Assembly: GCA_903813345.2 (NCBI GenBank)
Contig: CAIIXF020000001.1
Location: 9,647,598-9,711,597 of the forward strand
Direction of reading: 5' to 3'
From: Owenia fusiformis
Lineage: Eukaryota > Annelida > Polychaeta > Sabellida > Oweniidae
DNA length: 64,000 bases
Under the pieces are notes generated by a model that made no database searches, was not told the DNA's origin, and was given only the letters and a program-made list of their open reading frames with translations. Each line of letters begins with the position of its first letter. Position 1 is the first letter of the stretch. The translations under genes and the position numbers were made by a program. Shown here piece after piece: positions 46,301 to 59,975 of this stretch.

Positions 46301-48085
46301 TTGGTGGTACACCTGTTAACTGTCCCGCAATTAGGGTGTTTGTCCCTCGAATGGTCCCGCGAAATCCCGCGAATTAAAAAAAAAACCTCCTATTAGCGCA
46401 ATCACGCAAATCCCTTAAATGTCCCGTAAAATCCCGCGAATTTAGTAGATGTCCCACAAAATCCCGCGAATTTTGGGCACTGGGTCTAAAAAATCTGTCC
46501 CGCGAGAAAATCTTTAGGGGTTGACAGTACTGTTACCGTTAAGTTATGTTGTTATTATTTTTAACAGTTAACAGACTGTAGGCACTGCTTCGCCAAGCTA
46601 GATCTGTGCCCATGAATATATTATGAATTGAAACGTTATAATGGTCTTCAATGGGATTTTCCACAATCTTGACCCATAGTAGTGTTGTTGCGATGTGCCA
46701 TAATCGTACATCGATGCATCGGCAATTTTCAGTAGTAAACAACGATGCACATCGCGATGTACATCGAGAAAAAGTTCGAGAAAAGTGCACTGAAATACCG
46801 AACGCTAATGCACTAAAATATCGAACAGAACAAATTAATAAGAGTACGCTGGTACATCCGGGAACATAGTAACGGTGAAATGAAAGTAAAGTAATTTTTT
46901 GATGGTTCATTTCGACTAGCTAAAACAGTTTTAAAGCGAAAGAATATCAGAAAACATTTGAAAATGAAATAAGACATGAAAAAAGGTAAGCAATTTGAGT
47001 CAAAATAAGATAAGAAAGGGCGATTTTTAGCAAATTAAAATTTTTTAAAAACATCGATGTTTTGTTTCAGACATCGATGCATCGCCAGAACCAGCTTTGG
47101 CGATGTATATCGCGATGTATCGATTAATCGCGACAACACTAACCCATAGTGGACTTCCCACAATCCGTGCATTGTTGATGTAGAATAGAAACTCAATCTT
47201 CTTTATTCTTAGGACATCACCTGATGCCTGACCAGTCAAATGAATGCTTGACAACAAAGAAATGATCCTGTTAACATTATGACAAAAAATGTTTGCTTAC
47301 CAAGTCTATACTGCCTCGTTAAATCAATTTTTGGGTCTTTACTTTTCATTTTGTTTTTCAAATCATATTATCGCCCACTCATGGCGGGAGTACGTCGCCA
47401 ATTATTAGGCACTCCATTTGACGTTTAGTGAACAACTGTCTTGCTCTCATATGCTTGTAAGTCTGGTCTTGAAAATGGTGAAAATAGAGATGTATCAATT
47501 AAACTTTTTTAAATTGTTCAATTAGAGATCTATATGTCTCTAGAGTGTGTGACTAAGAAGGGTGTCATATATAATTGACTGTTGATGTCATAGGCCAAGG
47601 GTAAAGTAATAGTAAGCCATATATAGAAGAGACAGGTGAACAACTCTGACTTGGACTACTTGTTAAGATGGAGATTTCAACAATATTTAGTGTATTATTT
47701 TCAAAAAGCCATGGGGAGTTGATAGAAAATTGATAGTTTGTAGCTCTTACCTAAGATTGAAACTCAGTCAGATGATATAGAGTGAATAATGCTGTCTAAA
47801 AGAGAGAATTTCTGAAAACCTGCAATTGCCTGGCAAGTTCATTAGTAAACAAGTGATCTGATTGGTCACTGCTGACCTCCCTGACCTCCAACAGTGACAA
47901 TCAGTTTCAGCTTGCCAGGCAATTGCAGATATCCAGAGTTGTTGTTTTATATGCAGTATTATATGCAGTTTTTAGATAAAGATTTGAAAAAAACAATGAT
48001 ATAAGTTTGAAAAACACTTTGAAGAAGATTTTGAAGAGATTTGGGAATACAATTTGATTCCAGTAAGGAGAACTAGTGCCAAGAC
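43397..48085 (+). repeat. 4,689-bp tandem unit, copy 2
   Basis: Appears identical to copy 1 at every place compared, including the run of ten G (45571-45580) and all nested elements. The junction with copy 1 reads CCAAGAC|AGTTATAC. Confidence 0.95.
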
Positions 48086-51000
48086 AGTTATACAAGAAAT
48101 GTAAACGAAGTGAAAATATTCCCAAAGATTTTCCGAAAGGCATGGCATTCCGGAAGTTATGATACGTTATGGTGTCACTACGGTAAATCATTGAAAAATA
48201 TTGAAAAAAATCACAAAATTCAAGTTCTGGTGTGAGGTTCCATATCCATCCGCTAAAAGGTATGACACTATAAAGTCCATTTACAAATTTGTGGTTTTGT
48301 TCTAAATAACGCCATAGTTGGCTTCTAGGGTACCTAGTATGCCACTATTTCATCGTATCAAAATAAAGAGGAGGAGTTCAACTTTCATTTGAATTACGAA
48401 AATAGCGATGTAGGTCAAAATAGTTCCGGCGTGAGCATGTTTACTACGCGTTTGCCCGTCATCTCAGAAATAAGGAAATGGTAGCAAACGCGAGTTACAA
48501 TAAATGTACGCTGATATCTCAAAAAGTAACCTGCCTCCCTATAATTTGATGTAGATCAATCGAACCCCTATATGAACAGGTACATTTTGATATATAACAC
48601 TATGGGGGGGGTAAGCGTTTTATAGTTGATCACAAACGCCATATGTGCAAAGTATTGTTCTGAATTTTCGAATTTGGTGTTGGATTACAATACTCACACC
48701 TTCTGGGGTACATATTTCCATTTTTGAACGAATTAGCCCATACAATGACTATATTTTTGCAATATCCTATACATAACCTTCATCTTGACGCTATATTTAA
48801 CATAAGGTTTGCGTCTCGATTTTTAAATATCACTACGCCAACATAGGGACTCATTTTTATGTAAAATCCCTGCTTCAACGATGAAAATTAACGAATATTC
48901 TTGAGATTTTTTTCTAAAAATGGCACATTTAGAAAGTACTTGGCCTCAGCTTTACATACATACCTCAAATGGCCATAGTGCATACACTTAAACCTACTAT
49001 ACACACCATTGAAGTTGGCAAGAATATGGTCCCGTAAACAGGAACTACTTTATTCGTTAATTTTCATCGTTGAAGCAGGCATTTTACCTAAAAATTAGTC
49101 CCTATGATGGCGTAGTGATATTTAAAATCTAGACGCAAACCCTATGTTAAATATTTTATTTATTTTCTTTATTTTGATACGATGATACTAGGTACCCTAG
49201 AAGCCAACTATGGCGTTATTTAGAACAAAACCACAAATTTGTTAATGGACTTTATAGTGTCATACCTTTTAGCGGATGGATATGGAACCTCACACCAGAA
49301 CTTGAATTTTGTGATTTTTTTCAATATTTTTCAATGATTTACCGTAGTGACACCATAACGTATCACAACTTCCGGAATGACATGCCTTCGAAAAATTTTG
49401 GGGAATATTTTCACTTCGTTTACATTTCTTGTATAACTGTACTTATTGTTGATCGGACGGAAGAATAAGCTGATGTAGTTACACTAGAGTTCGTGTACTA
49501 CCATTTGGAAGGCACGTGAGGGTCCCATTCATCAGGTAACACTCATATGTCGAAGTTATAGTTATAGTTATTCACTGCTAGGTCATTCTGACCTGTAGCC
49601 GGTCTTACCGCAGAGCTGTCAAGTGTCCCGCGAATGGCGGGATTATCCCGCGAATTTGATCAAAATTAGGCTAATTTGCGTGTCCCGCATTGTCCCGCGA
49701 AGTCACGCAAAATGTGGCTTTGACCTCCGCGAATTTTTGAATATCTTGATTATCTTATCTTATATAAGAAGCTAAGTTTTTGCACTTTTGAGGAGTAAAG
49801 TTTACCTAATTTTAAGTACATAGCATCAAAATAAAGGGGAAGGGTTCAACTTTCATTTTAATTACGAAAATAGGGATGTAGGTCACAAATAGTTCCAACG
49901 TTGGCCTTTTTACTACCCGTGTGGCCTTCATCTCAGAACTGAGCAAATGTTAGCAAACGCGAGTTACAATAAATGTACGCTGATATCTAGAAAGGGTTTG
50001 TATAAAAAACCGGGTACCGGGTAGTAAATCCTCCATGCTGGGTTCAAACTTGGTACCCGGTCAAAAAAAACAGGTACCCAAAAAACGAAAAATACGAATA
50101 TATAACATAATTAGATTATGAGAAAACGTGTAAGATTTGTTTTGAATTTGCAAAAATGTATGTAACATGATTCAAAATTGAGCTAGAAGCTTCAAATAAA
50201 AAGCATATTTTAAGGCACTTTTCTTCCTCTATCGTTATGGCCATATTTTCATTGGTTATGGGGGGGGGGTGCGATCGCATCATCGCACCCTCTCCTGGCT
50301 ACGCCTATGACATTGTAAGACATAACAATTTACAATTCAGTGGACATTTTGTCATAAATTGGGATAACTTAAATTACGATTAATAATCAAAATCTTACAC
50401 GTTGCATCATGCAAATTAACACACGTCACCTCTCTGCTAAAGCAACGATAGCTATTTACAGGTTTTTTATACAAACCCTATCTATAAAATTAACCTCATT
50501 CCCTATAATTTGATGTAGATTAATCGAACCCCTATATCATGGGCTTTCAATTGAAAGCCCATGCCTACAGTATATGAATAGGTACATTTTAATATATAAC
50601 ATTATGGGGGTAAGCGTTTCATAGTTGGTCACGACGCCAGAAGTGCAAAGTATTGTTCCGAATTTTTGAATTTCGTGTTAGATTACGGTAATCACACCTG
50701 AAGCATGGTTTTTGTTTTTGATAAATTACAATAAAGTTTAATAATATTCCTATGCGTATTTTGTGAAATTGTGTTTACGTTTATTTAAGTTACAATGTAA
50801 CGGTGCATTATATTTGATTAATCAGTATCTGAAAGTTTGATTTAAGTACTTCTACACGCTTTTACATTAGTCCCAATCACGCAAATCCCTTGAATGTCCC
50901 GGGACATCCTGCAAATTTAGGTGGATGTCCCGCGAAATCCCGCAAATTTAGGGCACTTTGTCTAAAAAATCTGTCCCTCCATGAAGTTTTTGGTGGTACA

Positions 51001-52774
51001 CCTGTTAACTGTCCCGCAATTAGGGTGTTTGTCCCTCGAATGGTCCCGCGAAATCCCGCGAATTAAAAAAAAAACCTCCTATTAGCGCAATCACGCAAAT
51101 CCCTTAAATGTCCCGTAAAATCCCGCGAATTTAGTAGATGTCCCACAAAATCCCGCGAATTTTGGGCACTGGGTCTAAAAAATCTGTCCCGCGAGAAAAT
51201 CTTTAGGGGTTGACAGTACTGTTACCGTTAAGTTATGTTGTTATTATTTTTAACAGTTAACAGACTGTAGGCACTGCTTCGCCAAGCTAGATCTGTGCCC
51301 ATGAATATATTATGAATTGAAACGTTATAATGGTCTTCAATGGGATTTTCCACAATCTTGACCCATAGTAGTGTTGTTGCGATGTGCCATAATCGTACAT
51401 CGATGCATCGGCAATTTTCAGTAGTAAACAACGATGCACATCGCGATGTACATCGAGAAAAAGTTCGAGAAAAGTGCACTGAAATACCGAACGCTAATGC
51501 ACTAAAATATCGAACAGAACAAATTAATAAGAGTACGCTGGTACATCCGGGAACATAGTAACGGTGAAATGAAAGTAAAGTAATTTTTTGATGGTTCATT
51601 TCGACTAGCTAAAACAGTTTTAAAGCGAAAGAATATCAGAAAACATTTGAAAATGAAATAAGACATGAAAAAAGGTAAGCAATTTGAGTCAAAATAAGAT
51701 AAGAAAGGGCGATTTTTAGCAAATTAAAATTTTTTAAAAACATCGATGTTTTGTTTCAGACATCGATGCATCGCCAGAACCAGCTTTGGCGATGTATATC
51801 GCGATGTATCGATTAATCGCGACAACACTAACCCATAGTGGACTTCCCACAATCCGTGCATTGTTGATGTAGAATAGAAACTCAATCTTCTTTATTCTTA
51901 GGACATCACCTGATGCCTGACCAGTCAAATGAATGCTTGACAACAAAGAAATGATCCTGTTAACATTATGACAAAAAATGTTTGCTTACCAAGTCTATAC
52001 TGCCTCGTTAAATCAATTTTTGGGTCTTTACTTTTCATTTTGTTTTTCAAATCATATTATCGCCCACTCATGGCGGGAGTACGTCGCCAATTATTAGGCA
52101 CTCCATTTGACGTTTAGTGAACAACTGTCTTGCTCTCATATGCTTGTAAGTCTGGTCTTGAAAATGGTGAAAATAGAGATGTATCAATTAAACTTTTTTA
52201 AATTGTTCAATTAGAGATCTATATGTCTCTAGAGTGTGTGACTAAGAAGGGTGTCATATATAATTGACTGTTGATGTCATAGGCCAAGGGTAAAGTAATA
52301 GTAAGCCATATATAGAAGAGACAGGTGAACAACTCTGACTTGGACTACTTGTTAAGATGGAGATTTCAACAATATTTAGTGTATTATTTTCAAAAAGCCA
52401 TGGGGAGTTGATAGAAAATTGATAGTTTGTAGCTCTTACCTAAGATTGAAACTCAGTCAGATGATATAGAGTGAATAATGCTGTCTAAAAGAGAGAATTT
52501 CTGAAAACCTGCAATTGCCTGGCAAGTTCATTAGTAAACAAGTGATCTGATTGGTCACTGCTGACCTCCCTGACCTCCAACAGTGACAATCAGTTTCAGC
52601 TTGCCAGGCAATTGCAGATATCCAGAGTTGTTGTTTTATATGCAGTATTATATGCAGTTTTTAGATAAAGATTTGAAAAAAACAATGATATAAGTTTGAA
52701 AAACACTTTGAAGAAGATTTTGAAGAGATTTGGGAATACAATTTGATTCCAGTAAGGAGAACTAGTGCCAAGAC
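48086..52774 (+). repeat. 4,689-bp tandem unit, copy 3
   Basis: Appears identical to copies 1 and 2. After CCAAGAC it continues into TAAAAAAATTTG instead of starting another copy, so 52774 is the right border of the array. Confidence 0.95.
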
Positions 52775-52866
52775 TAAAAAAATTTGAAAAATTTTCAATC
52801 TTACTTGTGGACCTGTCTCTTCTATATTCAGCTTACTATTACTTTTCCCTTGGCCTATGGTTGATG
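52271..52866. mobile_element. ~600-bp inverted-repeat element across the array border
   Basis: The stretch at about 52271-52330 (CATAGGCCAAGGG, AAAGTAATAGTAAGC, AGAAGAGACAGGT) is mirrored at 52810-52866. Only the third unit has both arms; in copies 1 and 2 the right arm is absent because the unit border falls inside this element. Confidence 0.75.
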
Positions 52867-52962
52867 TACCATGCTCATTACCTCTGGGAATGGTTCCCGG
52901 GGAATGGTTGTGAGACTCGATTCTTTAATCAGAATCTGAAGTACACGTACACTTTGTATTCT

Positions 52963-53307
52963 CACTGGCGGATTAGGGGGGGGGGCCAGGGGCCCGGGCC
53001 CCCCCCCTTGGGTGGGCCCAGAAAAAAAAAATTGGGCCCAAAAAATTTTTTGGGCCAAAAATTTTTTGGGCCAAACAAGGCCTTCAGGCCCCAAAAAGTG
53101 GGCCTTTTTGGTCATTACTGGGCCTTTTAAGGCCTTATTTGTTAATTTCAGGCCAAATTTTGAAGAAAATGGGCCTCAAAATTTCAAAATTTGGGCCCAC
53201 TTTTGGATTTTAGGGGCCCAAAATTTTTTTCCGCGCAAGCGCGGACGTTTTTTCTCTGACCTGAAATTTGGGCCCCCCCCCTTGTTGGTTCCTGGATCCG
53301 CCCCTGA
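52963..53307. mobile_element. GC-run MITE (GGCGGAT / GGATCCGCC ends)
   Basis: Starts near CACTGGCGGATTAGG and ends GGTTCCTGGATCCGCCCCTG, imperfectly inverted. The body alternates GGGCC words with runs of A or T and long C or G runs. It has no coding content despite frames of about 100 codons. Confidence 0.65.
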
Positions 53308-54805
53308 TTCTATTGTGTTTTAGGCCTATGTTACTGTTCTAATGCGAAAGAATAAAAATGCATATTCAAGGTTCATGTTTGTCAAATGACGATATTCTGG
53401 AATTCGGGATAGTTGCTAGACTACTGCTAGCCGTTTCTCCGGGCCCCTGCCTGTTTGACTAAAAAAGTAAATGTCAAATGGAGTATACATGCCGCCAAGG
53501 GCGTGATCACCGAGCTGTTCCTATTGGTCGATGCAACTTCACATTTTCCCATAGCACGCCATTTTGTTTCTCATTTTCACATATCGTAAAGAAGAAGAAA
53601 ACGTGATAAATTACCACTGCAAATAGAACAACTTTTGATATAAGTCGACTACATACCGAATATTGACGATCACACAGTCTATAATCACAGCTATTATTCT
53701 GATAAGGCTGTTAAATTAGGTAAGATATAGGCAGACAGTTTCGTGTTTCATTCTTTGTCCAGGACTTATGATCGTCTTTTATGATCACTTTCAACTGTTC
53801 ATCCTGATGTAATCGACAAAGGGATACAGTCAGTAATGACATCGTATTCACACCTGAGTTTGGCGTGAGTTATGACAGCGTTTGCCTAAAATACGGACAG
53901 TTTGTAAGTATCGATGTGTACTGTTTATCAATTTAAATTTCTAAACATTTAAGGTATCTCCGTATGTTCAGAAATTTAATGGCTTCCTATTGGAGCACAT
54001 AATATTTTCAGGTACATATATATCATTTCATACAACGTCTTTATCTTTCAGTCTTGCACAAAGAGTACATAAATGTATGTAGAGTCCTACATTGTTAGTT
54101 ATTATGTTAATAATTTTCTATATGTATGACAATTTAGAATTTAGTGACTGATTTTCAAAATGTAGGTCACTGAGTTTTCCAGAACATTCTTCTCAAATTC
54201 AAGATGGCCGAAACAGAAAACACATTCTTTAGCATATTTTGTTCATTAAAATGTATGTCTTTCAGTTTGACATCATCTCAATTTTGTTTTTCTAACCTAT
54301 TGTTTATATGAGGAAGCTTACTATGGAATTTATAAACAGAAACACTTAACATGTTCTAATGAGAATTTGAGCCCCTCAAAATACAACAGAACAAAGGAGA
54401 AAAAGAATACCATGGGAAAGTTCCATAGACATTTTTGGAAATTTCTTAAAATCATCATTAAAATAAGCCCCCAAAACAAACAAGCTTGAGAATTTTGAGA
54501 TAGTTCTTAAAAATTGAAAAAAAGAAAAAACTGTTTTGAGAATTACACATTTTTCCTTTGTTTCCAAAAGTACAAAAAACAGGCCTGACTGAATTTTGTC
54601 ATTTTCATACATTCTATATAAAAATCTTCTTTAGACACTTTGAGATACATAAGTGCACTCTTTGTGCAAAACTGAAAAATGTAAATAATTTGGGAAAGGA
54701 GGATTGAAAAGTAACATGTGACTATGAGGATTGCATCAAAATGGCCGAAAGTATACATTCACCTTACTTGTCATTCTTTTTCATCTTCAGTCGTTTTTAA
54801 CTACT
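53308..54805. other. Low-repeat region, possible 5' flank
   Basis: Mostly single-copy-looking DNA. CCTATTGGTC (an inverted CCAAT word, about 53520) and a plus-strand donor-like ATTAG|GTAAGA at 53719 would suit a non-coding first exon of the zinc transporter at 62586, but nothing proves it. On minus, ATGAAAAAGAATGACAA before GTAAGG (about 54770) resembles the Lys-rich start of TAF2, yet its phase does not fit the exon at 18889-18941. Confidence 0.3.
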
Positions 54806-55080
54806 GTATTTGTTGGTTGGTTTGTTAATTGGTTGGTTATTTGGTTTATTGGTTGGTTGTCCGGTTAGTTTGTTGCTTGTCTGTTTGGCTGAGTATCTGA
54901 ATGTCTAGTTGCTTGATTTCCTGATTGATTATCTGATTGCTTGCTCAAGGTAAGTGGCTTGCATGGCTACCTTTTCATTTGCTTGCTTGGTTTCGTGCTT
55001 GCTTGTTGGGCTACTTTATTGGTTGCTAATTTAGTTGCTTGCTTCTTTATTCGGTTGTTTGTTTGATTTTTCTTGGTTAT
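54806..55080. repeat. Degenerate TTGG/TTGC tetranucleotide repeat
   Basis: The stretch is made of GGTTGGTTTGTT, TTGCTTGTCTG and GCTTGCTTGG words in an irregular four-base rhythm. Confidence 0.8.
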
Positions 55081-55529
55081 TTGCTTGGTTTTTTGTGAAC
55101 ATTTCCTGAACTTTCTTGAACTTAGAAACAACAGATTGAGTGTTCTCTTACCCATAATTGGAACTAAAATAGTATTTTATGGGAATTATGAAAGTACGGC
55201 AGGAACCTAATCAATTGTTGCCATAGCAACAATTTCTGAAAAACCTGTTGGTCATAAACTTTTGTTAATTATTGAATACTTTGTTTGACTGGCTTGAAAT
55301 ATTTTAGAAAAATCAGTGACCATGCAGACTCATTATCACAGTTCGTGAAAAATGGTAATTGAGTCGGGACCTCTGAAGGATTTTATCACCTACATGTGCT
55401 TTGAACTTCAAGAAATGATACACATAAATTACCTCTATTCAATCAATTTAATGATATAAAGAGACATCATAGCACTATTCAAATAAAAATTTATGTATGA
55501 ACTCAGACAATAGAGTATCACGCGGTACC

Positions 55530-55790
55530 AACTTTCATAGCGTATCGAAATCTACTACTCCATGAAAAACCGTTAATTTGAATTTTTGACCTACCAGGTG
55601 TTTGGAAATTAGGATTGTGAATCTCATACTGCACTGTTTTTCTTCAAACTCATTTTATTAAAATCAAAACAAAAATGCCTTTCTGTTGGTACATTACTCT
55701 TTTATACAGAGTCTCTCCATTTAATGGTATTCAAGTCCAAAGCTGTGAGAAACTGCAAATTTCGGTAGGTCTAGATACGCTATGAAAGTT
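55530..55790. mobile_element. 261-bp MITE, AACTTTCATAGCGTATC ends
   Basis: AACTTTCATAGCGTATC at 55530 is exactly mirrored at 55774-55790. The interior segment 55588-55712 is the partner of the dispersed repeat at 17757-17885. Confidence 0.82.
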
Positions 55791-55823
55791 TGACCTATGT
55801 GAATATTAGTATTATGGAAATAA

Positions 55824-56980
55824 GATTTGATTTGATTTGATTTGATTTGAAAACTATATTTATTCTGGGTAGCTCTATCAGTACAAAAACTGGTCTTCCT
55901 AGAGGCCCAGTAATAATTTACAATTATTTACAATGTGTACAATAAATATAGAAACATACAAATAGATATATAGGACATATAGAACAATTTGATATATATG
56001 CATCTTCAAAGTATGCATTTACATGAAACATAGAGAACAACTTATAAGAGAATTACATGAATATAAGGAACAATGTCTTTAAATAATGCATTTACATGAT
56101 TTTCATTTTCTGATCTGATACACTTGTTTATATGCTTTCTTAAAAGAGTTTACAGAATCAGACTCTTTGACAGTCTTATCAAGCTTGTTCCAAAGATGTG
56201 AACCACTGTATGATATGCTTTTCTTAAATATTTCAAGTTTTGGTTTTGGTACATAAAGTGAATTTTCCACAACTGCTCTAGTGGCATAATTATGTATGGA
56301 CTTTGTCTCTTTGAAACATTTTTGAATATATGGGGGAGAGATGCCTGAAATGGCCTGGTACATTAAAATTGATTTCCTATATCTAATCATTTCCTGAATT
56401 GGAGTCCAATTTAGGGACTGAAATAAAGTGACACTTGAAATATCAAAATTAGCTCTCAGTATAATTCGTGCTGCCATCTTTTGAAGTTTCTCTAGTCTAG
56501 TCAGATAGATTTTATTAGAACATTCTCCCCAGACAATTGAGCAGTAATTAAATTCTGGTAATATGATTGTATTATAAATTGTGATGAGTGCTTCCTTTGA
56601 AACAAATGGTTTAAGCCTTCTTAAAATACCTATCTTACAAGAAATCTTTGAACAAAGCTTTTCAATATGTACTTTGAATGCTAATTTGTCGTCCACAATA
56701 ACACCTAAATATTTATAAGTTTCAACATTTTCAATCACATTATTTGATATTGTTATGGTATCTTCATCATTTCCATACTTTGAGGTATTTCCTATTTTCA
56801 TTAATTTTGTTTTACTATAGTTTAAATTCATCTTATTACATTTCATCCATTCATCAATACAGTTAATATCATTTTGAAGTAGTGTATGAAGAGATGGTAC
56901 ATCACAAGTTGACCTAGTTAAAGTAGTATCATCTGCAAACAGTCTGATGCAATAGCTGCTAAGATTGAGTTGAGGCAAAA
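55824..56980 (-). mobile_element. LINE 3' end (CR1/L2/Jockey-type RT), 5'-truncated
   Basis: An uninterrupted frame at 56103-56978 (291 codons) starts within the RT palm: SSYCIRLFADDTTLTRST with the FADD box at residues about 14-17. Then DEWMKCNKMNLNYSKTKLM, ETYKYLGVIVDDKLAF, and a thumb/C-terminal part with LPEFNYCSIVWGE, RLEKLQKMAARIIL and GSHLWNKLDKTVKES. It then has about 250 bp of 3' UTR and ends in a five-unit (ATTTG)n tail at 55824-55850. Loss of everything upstream of the palm is typical of 5' truncation. The long open frame suggests a fairly recent insertion. Confidence 0.88.
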
Positions 56981-59965
56981 GAAAATAGGTTCATGGAAAC
57001 ATGTAAAGAAGATTTCAAAATTGAAATAAATTAGATTTGATCTCTATCGCCGAATGTCAGGTGATAAACACCTCATTTAATAGGAAAGTTCAATCAGAAA
57101 ATGTTAATTCTTTGCATAATAAATATAAATGTCTAAGTACTAAAAAATAAAATTCATATTGAGAATTCAAATTCTTCTAAAAACTATCAAAAAATATGTA
57201 ATATTTGCTAATGCTAGACTATTGGCTTCTTATAAGTAAAAATAGAAGCCATCATTATTATTCAATGTTTGATAACACCAACTAGTAGTAAGTTTGTCAA
57301 TGTAAAAATCATTGGAATCAAATTTTGAATTACTTTCACACATAACATGATGTCAAAATCCAGCCAATTAAAACATAGTAATTCAAATGATCTGCATTTT
57401 TGATTTATAACAGACAACATGACTATTTTTCAATTCAGTGAAATTGCTAATCTTGATCAATTAATTAAGTTATTATAAGGGCAATGCAGGTGCTTTTGTG
57501 GGTCAGGCTCCTTTATTATAAGTTTGATACAATTACTTTTAAACTGTATATGATTGATTGTGGTAAACATTGTAGCAAACAAATTGATAAGTAAATATTT
57601 AAAGTAAATTTTGAGTTTTGATAAATATAAGTCCACGGTGACAATTTTACACATATGCTGCGTTCACATTACAAGAATATAAAATAGGACAAGGGATTGG
57701 TTCAACCCAATGATAACATTCACATATCAGGCTTTATTTTGTGTTTATGTGAAATGCTTAGCAGCTATTCAATGTAATATCTAACTTCTGGTAAGAAAGT
57801 TTTTATATTTTTTAATTATGAACTATATGTATAATTGTAAAATATTTCTTGTTGTTTAAATGCATTGAAGGACTGTTTATTAAGGTAGATCTTTATGATA
57901 GGAATTGCTATAATTTTCATGATAATGAAATAAGTAGTGTTTTTCACATTTTTATGGACATCAGCTCTAATGACATTTTATTCTACAAATGCTTACCAAA
58001 TGGCTCTTACAAAAGTTATAGTTTACACTTCTCTTTTTATGAAAATCAATGTAACATGTACATAGGTTATAGCGGCTATGACCCCCAGGAGGAAGTATTT
58101 GGTGCCAGATAATGGTACATAAAGATTTATGATGTGTGGTAGGAAATGTACATGGAATTGTATGCAATATTTTAAGTTTGCGCCATGGTAAATAATGATC
58201 AAAACTAAGTGTTTTAAGGTCAGGATGCACTTCGAGGAAATTTCATGACCATGTGCTATAAACATCACTCCTTCCAAACATCATCTACATCTTTCATTCT
58301 TGCACAAAAGATGCATTAGTTTACCTAGACTATTAATTGAGGGTTGATAATTCTTCAGAATGTTTGAATAACTAGAATATTCAGTGGTTTACTTTTTAAA
58401 ATTGCAAAAAAATTCCTAAGTGCACTCTGGCCTTAATAGAAATGGTTGTTTGTCTCTTCTACAAAAACAGGTGCATAACAATGACATTGGTATGAGAAGT
58501 AACAGAAATATACCAATATATAATATCAAGATAACATTATAAAATATAAACGGCTAACATATGTGAGGTTTAACAGTAGTCCAAGGAACTAATCTGTCAA
58601 GTTATAGATTGAAATAAGAATATGTGTTATAAAATACATGTATCTTTGAATTAACACCTGTTTTTTCTAGATTTGGAAATGGATAGGTTTCAATAAAAAA
58701 TGAGAGAACCTCGAGTACAGGGCTGGCTGAAGGAATGTTAAGCAAGATGGCGATCTTGTTTCCTCTCTTCTTTCTCTTACTAAAATACAACCCAATCAAA
58801 ACTTGCTGCAGTATTTGCAGCAGCTGGCAATTTATAAGGAAATTGAAGCAGCATATGATAAACAGGAAATGGTAATATGCAGATGACATTGGATTTTATC
58901 TGCAGTATTACATTCAAAACCATATGCATCTGAACATCTAGTAGAGTTGTCCTGAAAAGAAAATTTACAGTTGATTTTCTTTTCATCTACTATCTGTTCC
59001 AGTGCCTCTGTTCAAACCTGTGATGTCGCTATTTGCTGAAACCACCTTCACCTAGGACCTTAGTGCTGTGTAAATATTATTAACACACATATGGAAGATT
59101 AAAAGAGTTCAAAATCCAATGAACTCCAAAATCTTGGGACTTGATATAGTTTTTGACAGTGTAGCATAAGAATACCAGTTGAGCAGATTTAACCTTCATG
59201 ATAAACCATGACATCTCATTTCTTCTCAGCCTGTAACCATGTTTCAGGTGAAATAGAAAGATGCTATGAGTATCAGAATGCAGATTACCGTACTACTATA
59301 AACTGAAGTTCGTCCAGCCCTTCTATCCCTCCTTGTGTGGTAGGTTTTATCAATAATGTCACCACCAGAAGTGTTGACATATTTTAATAGTCTCCAACTT
59401 TTTGTGGATGGTGATTGATAGTTGGCATTCAGTGGTTGGTGGTAGGTGTTTGTTAGTTGGTGGTAGGTGGTTGCAAAATGTAACAATTGGCAGGTGGTGA
59501 CATTTTGCATGTTGATGCCTTGTTTATTCTTTGAGGGAGGGTAAATGAGTAGACAATGACACTAGATCTATTTGGGCGAACAGTCTGATATGTGCAGATC
59601 ATATAAGAAGAATTAGCTATACTGTAGATCTGGAGGAGGTGATGAATATACATAAGAATATAGCAATGCTTTTGAACAGTTCTACGAGGCCATAGATAGG
59701 ACAATTTGAGAAAGCCTGCTTTCTATAACCTCAAGTAACCCCCACACACATATCCTACCATCTCTTCACCTCATAAGGTGATAGTTGAATATGTAGTATG
59801 TTCAAACATATCATTTTACAATCTAAAACAGAGAAACTGCAACTCTTTACTGAATGTTAATTCCATATCAGCTCAGCCTTACATAGAGAGTGCAAATGAC
59901 ATATTTAATTGTGTGTAGTCTTATAAAAAACAACTTGTAGAACACATATTTGTCTTGAATGTTAA
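56981..59965. other. AT-rich region, nothing supported
   Basis: No repeat ends, RNA genes or conserved exons recognised. A small plus-strand frame at about 58747 (MAILFPLFFLLL...) looks like a signal peptide followed by Cys-rich residues, 42 codons in all, but has no other support. Confidence 0.4.
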
Positions 59966-59975
59966 AGCTGGACTG

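Noticed and set aside
41850-52000. Frames of 123, 72, 70 and 94 codons repeated three times
   Set aside because: They repeat because the 4,689-bp unit repeats. They overlap MITE ends, run on both strands and show no protein family.
52765-53323. Frames of about 100 codons on both strands
   Set aside because: They arise from the GGGCC/AAAA-rich MITE; no motifs.
58747-58875. Short secreted-peptide-like frame with Kozak-like start
   Set aside because: 42 codons, no supporting structure or homology; chance is likely in AT-rich DNA.
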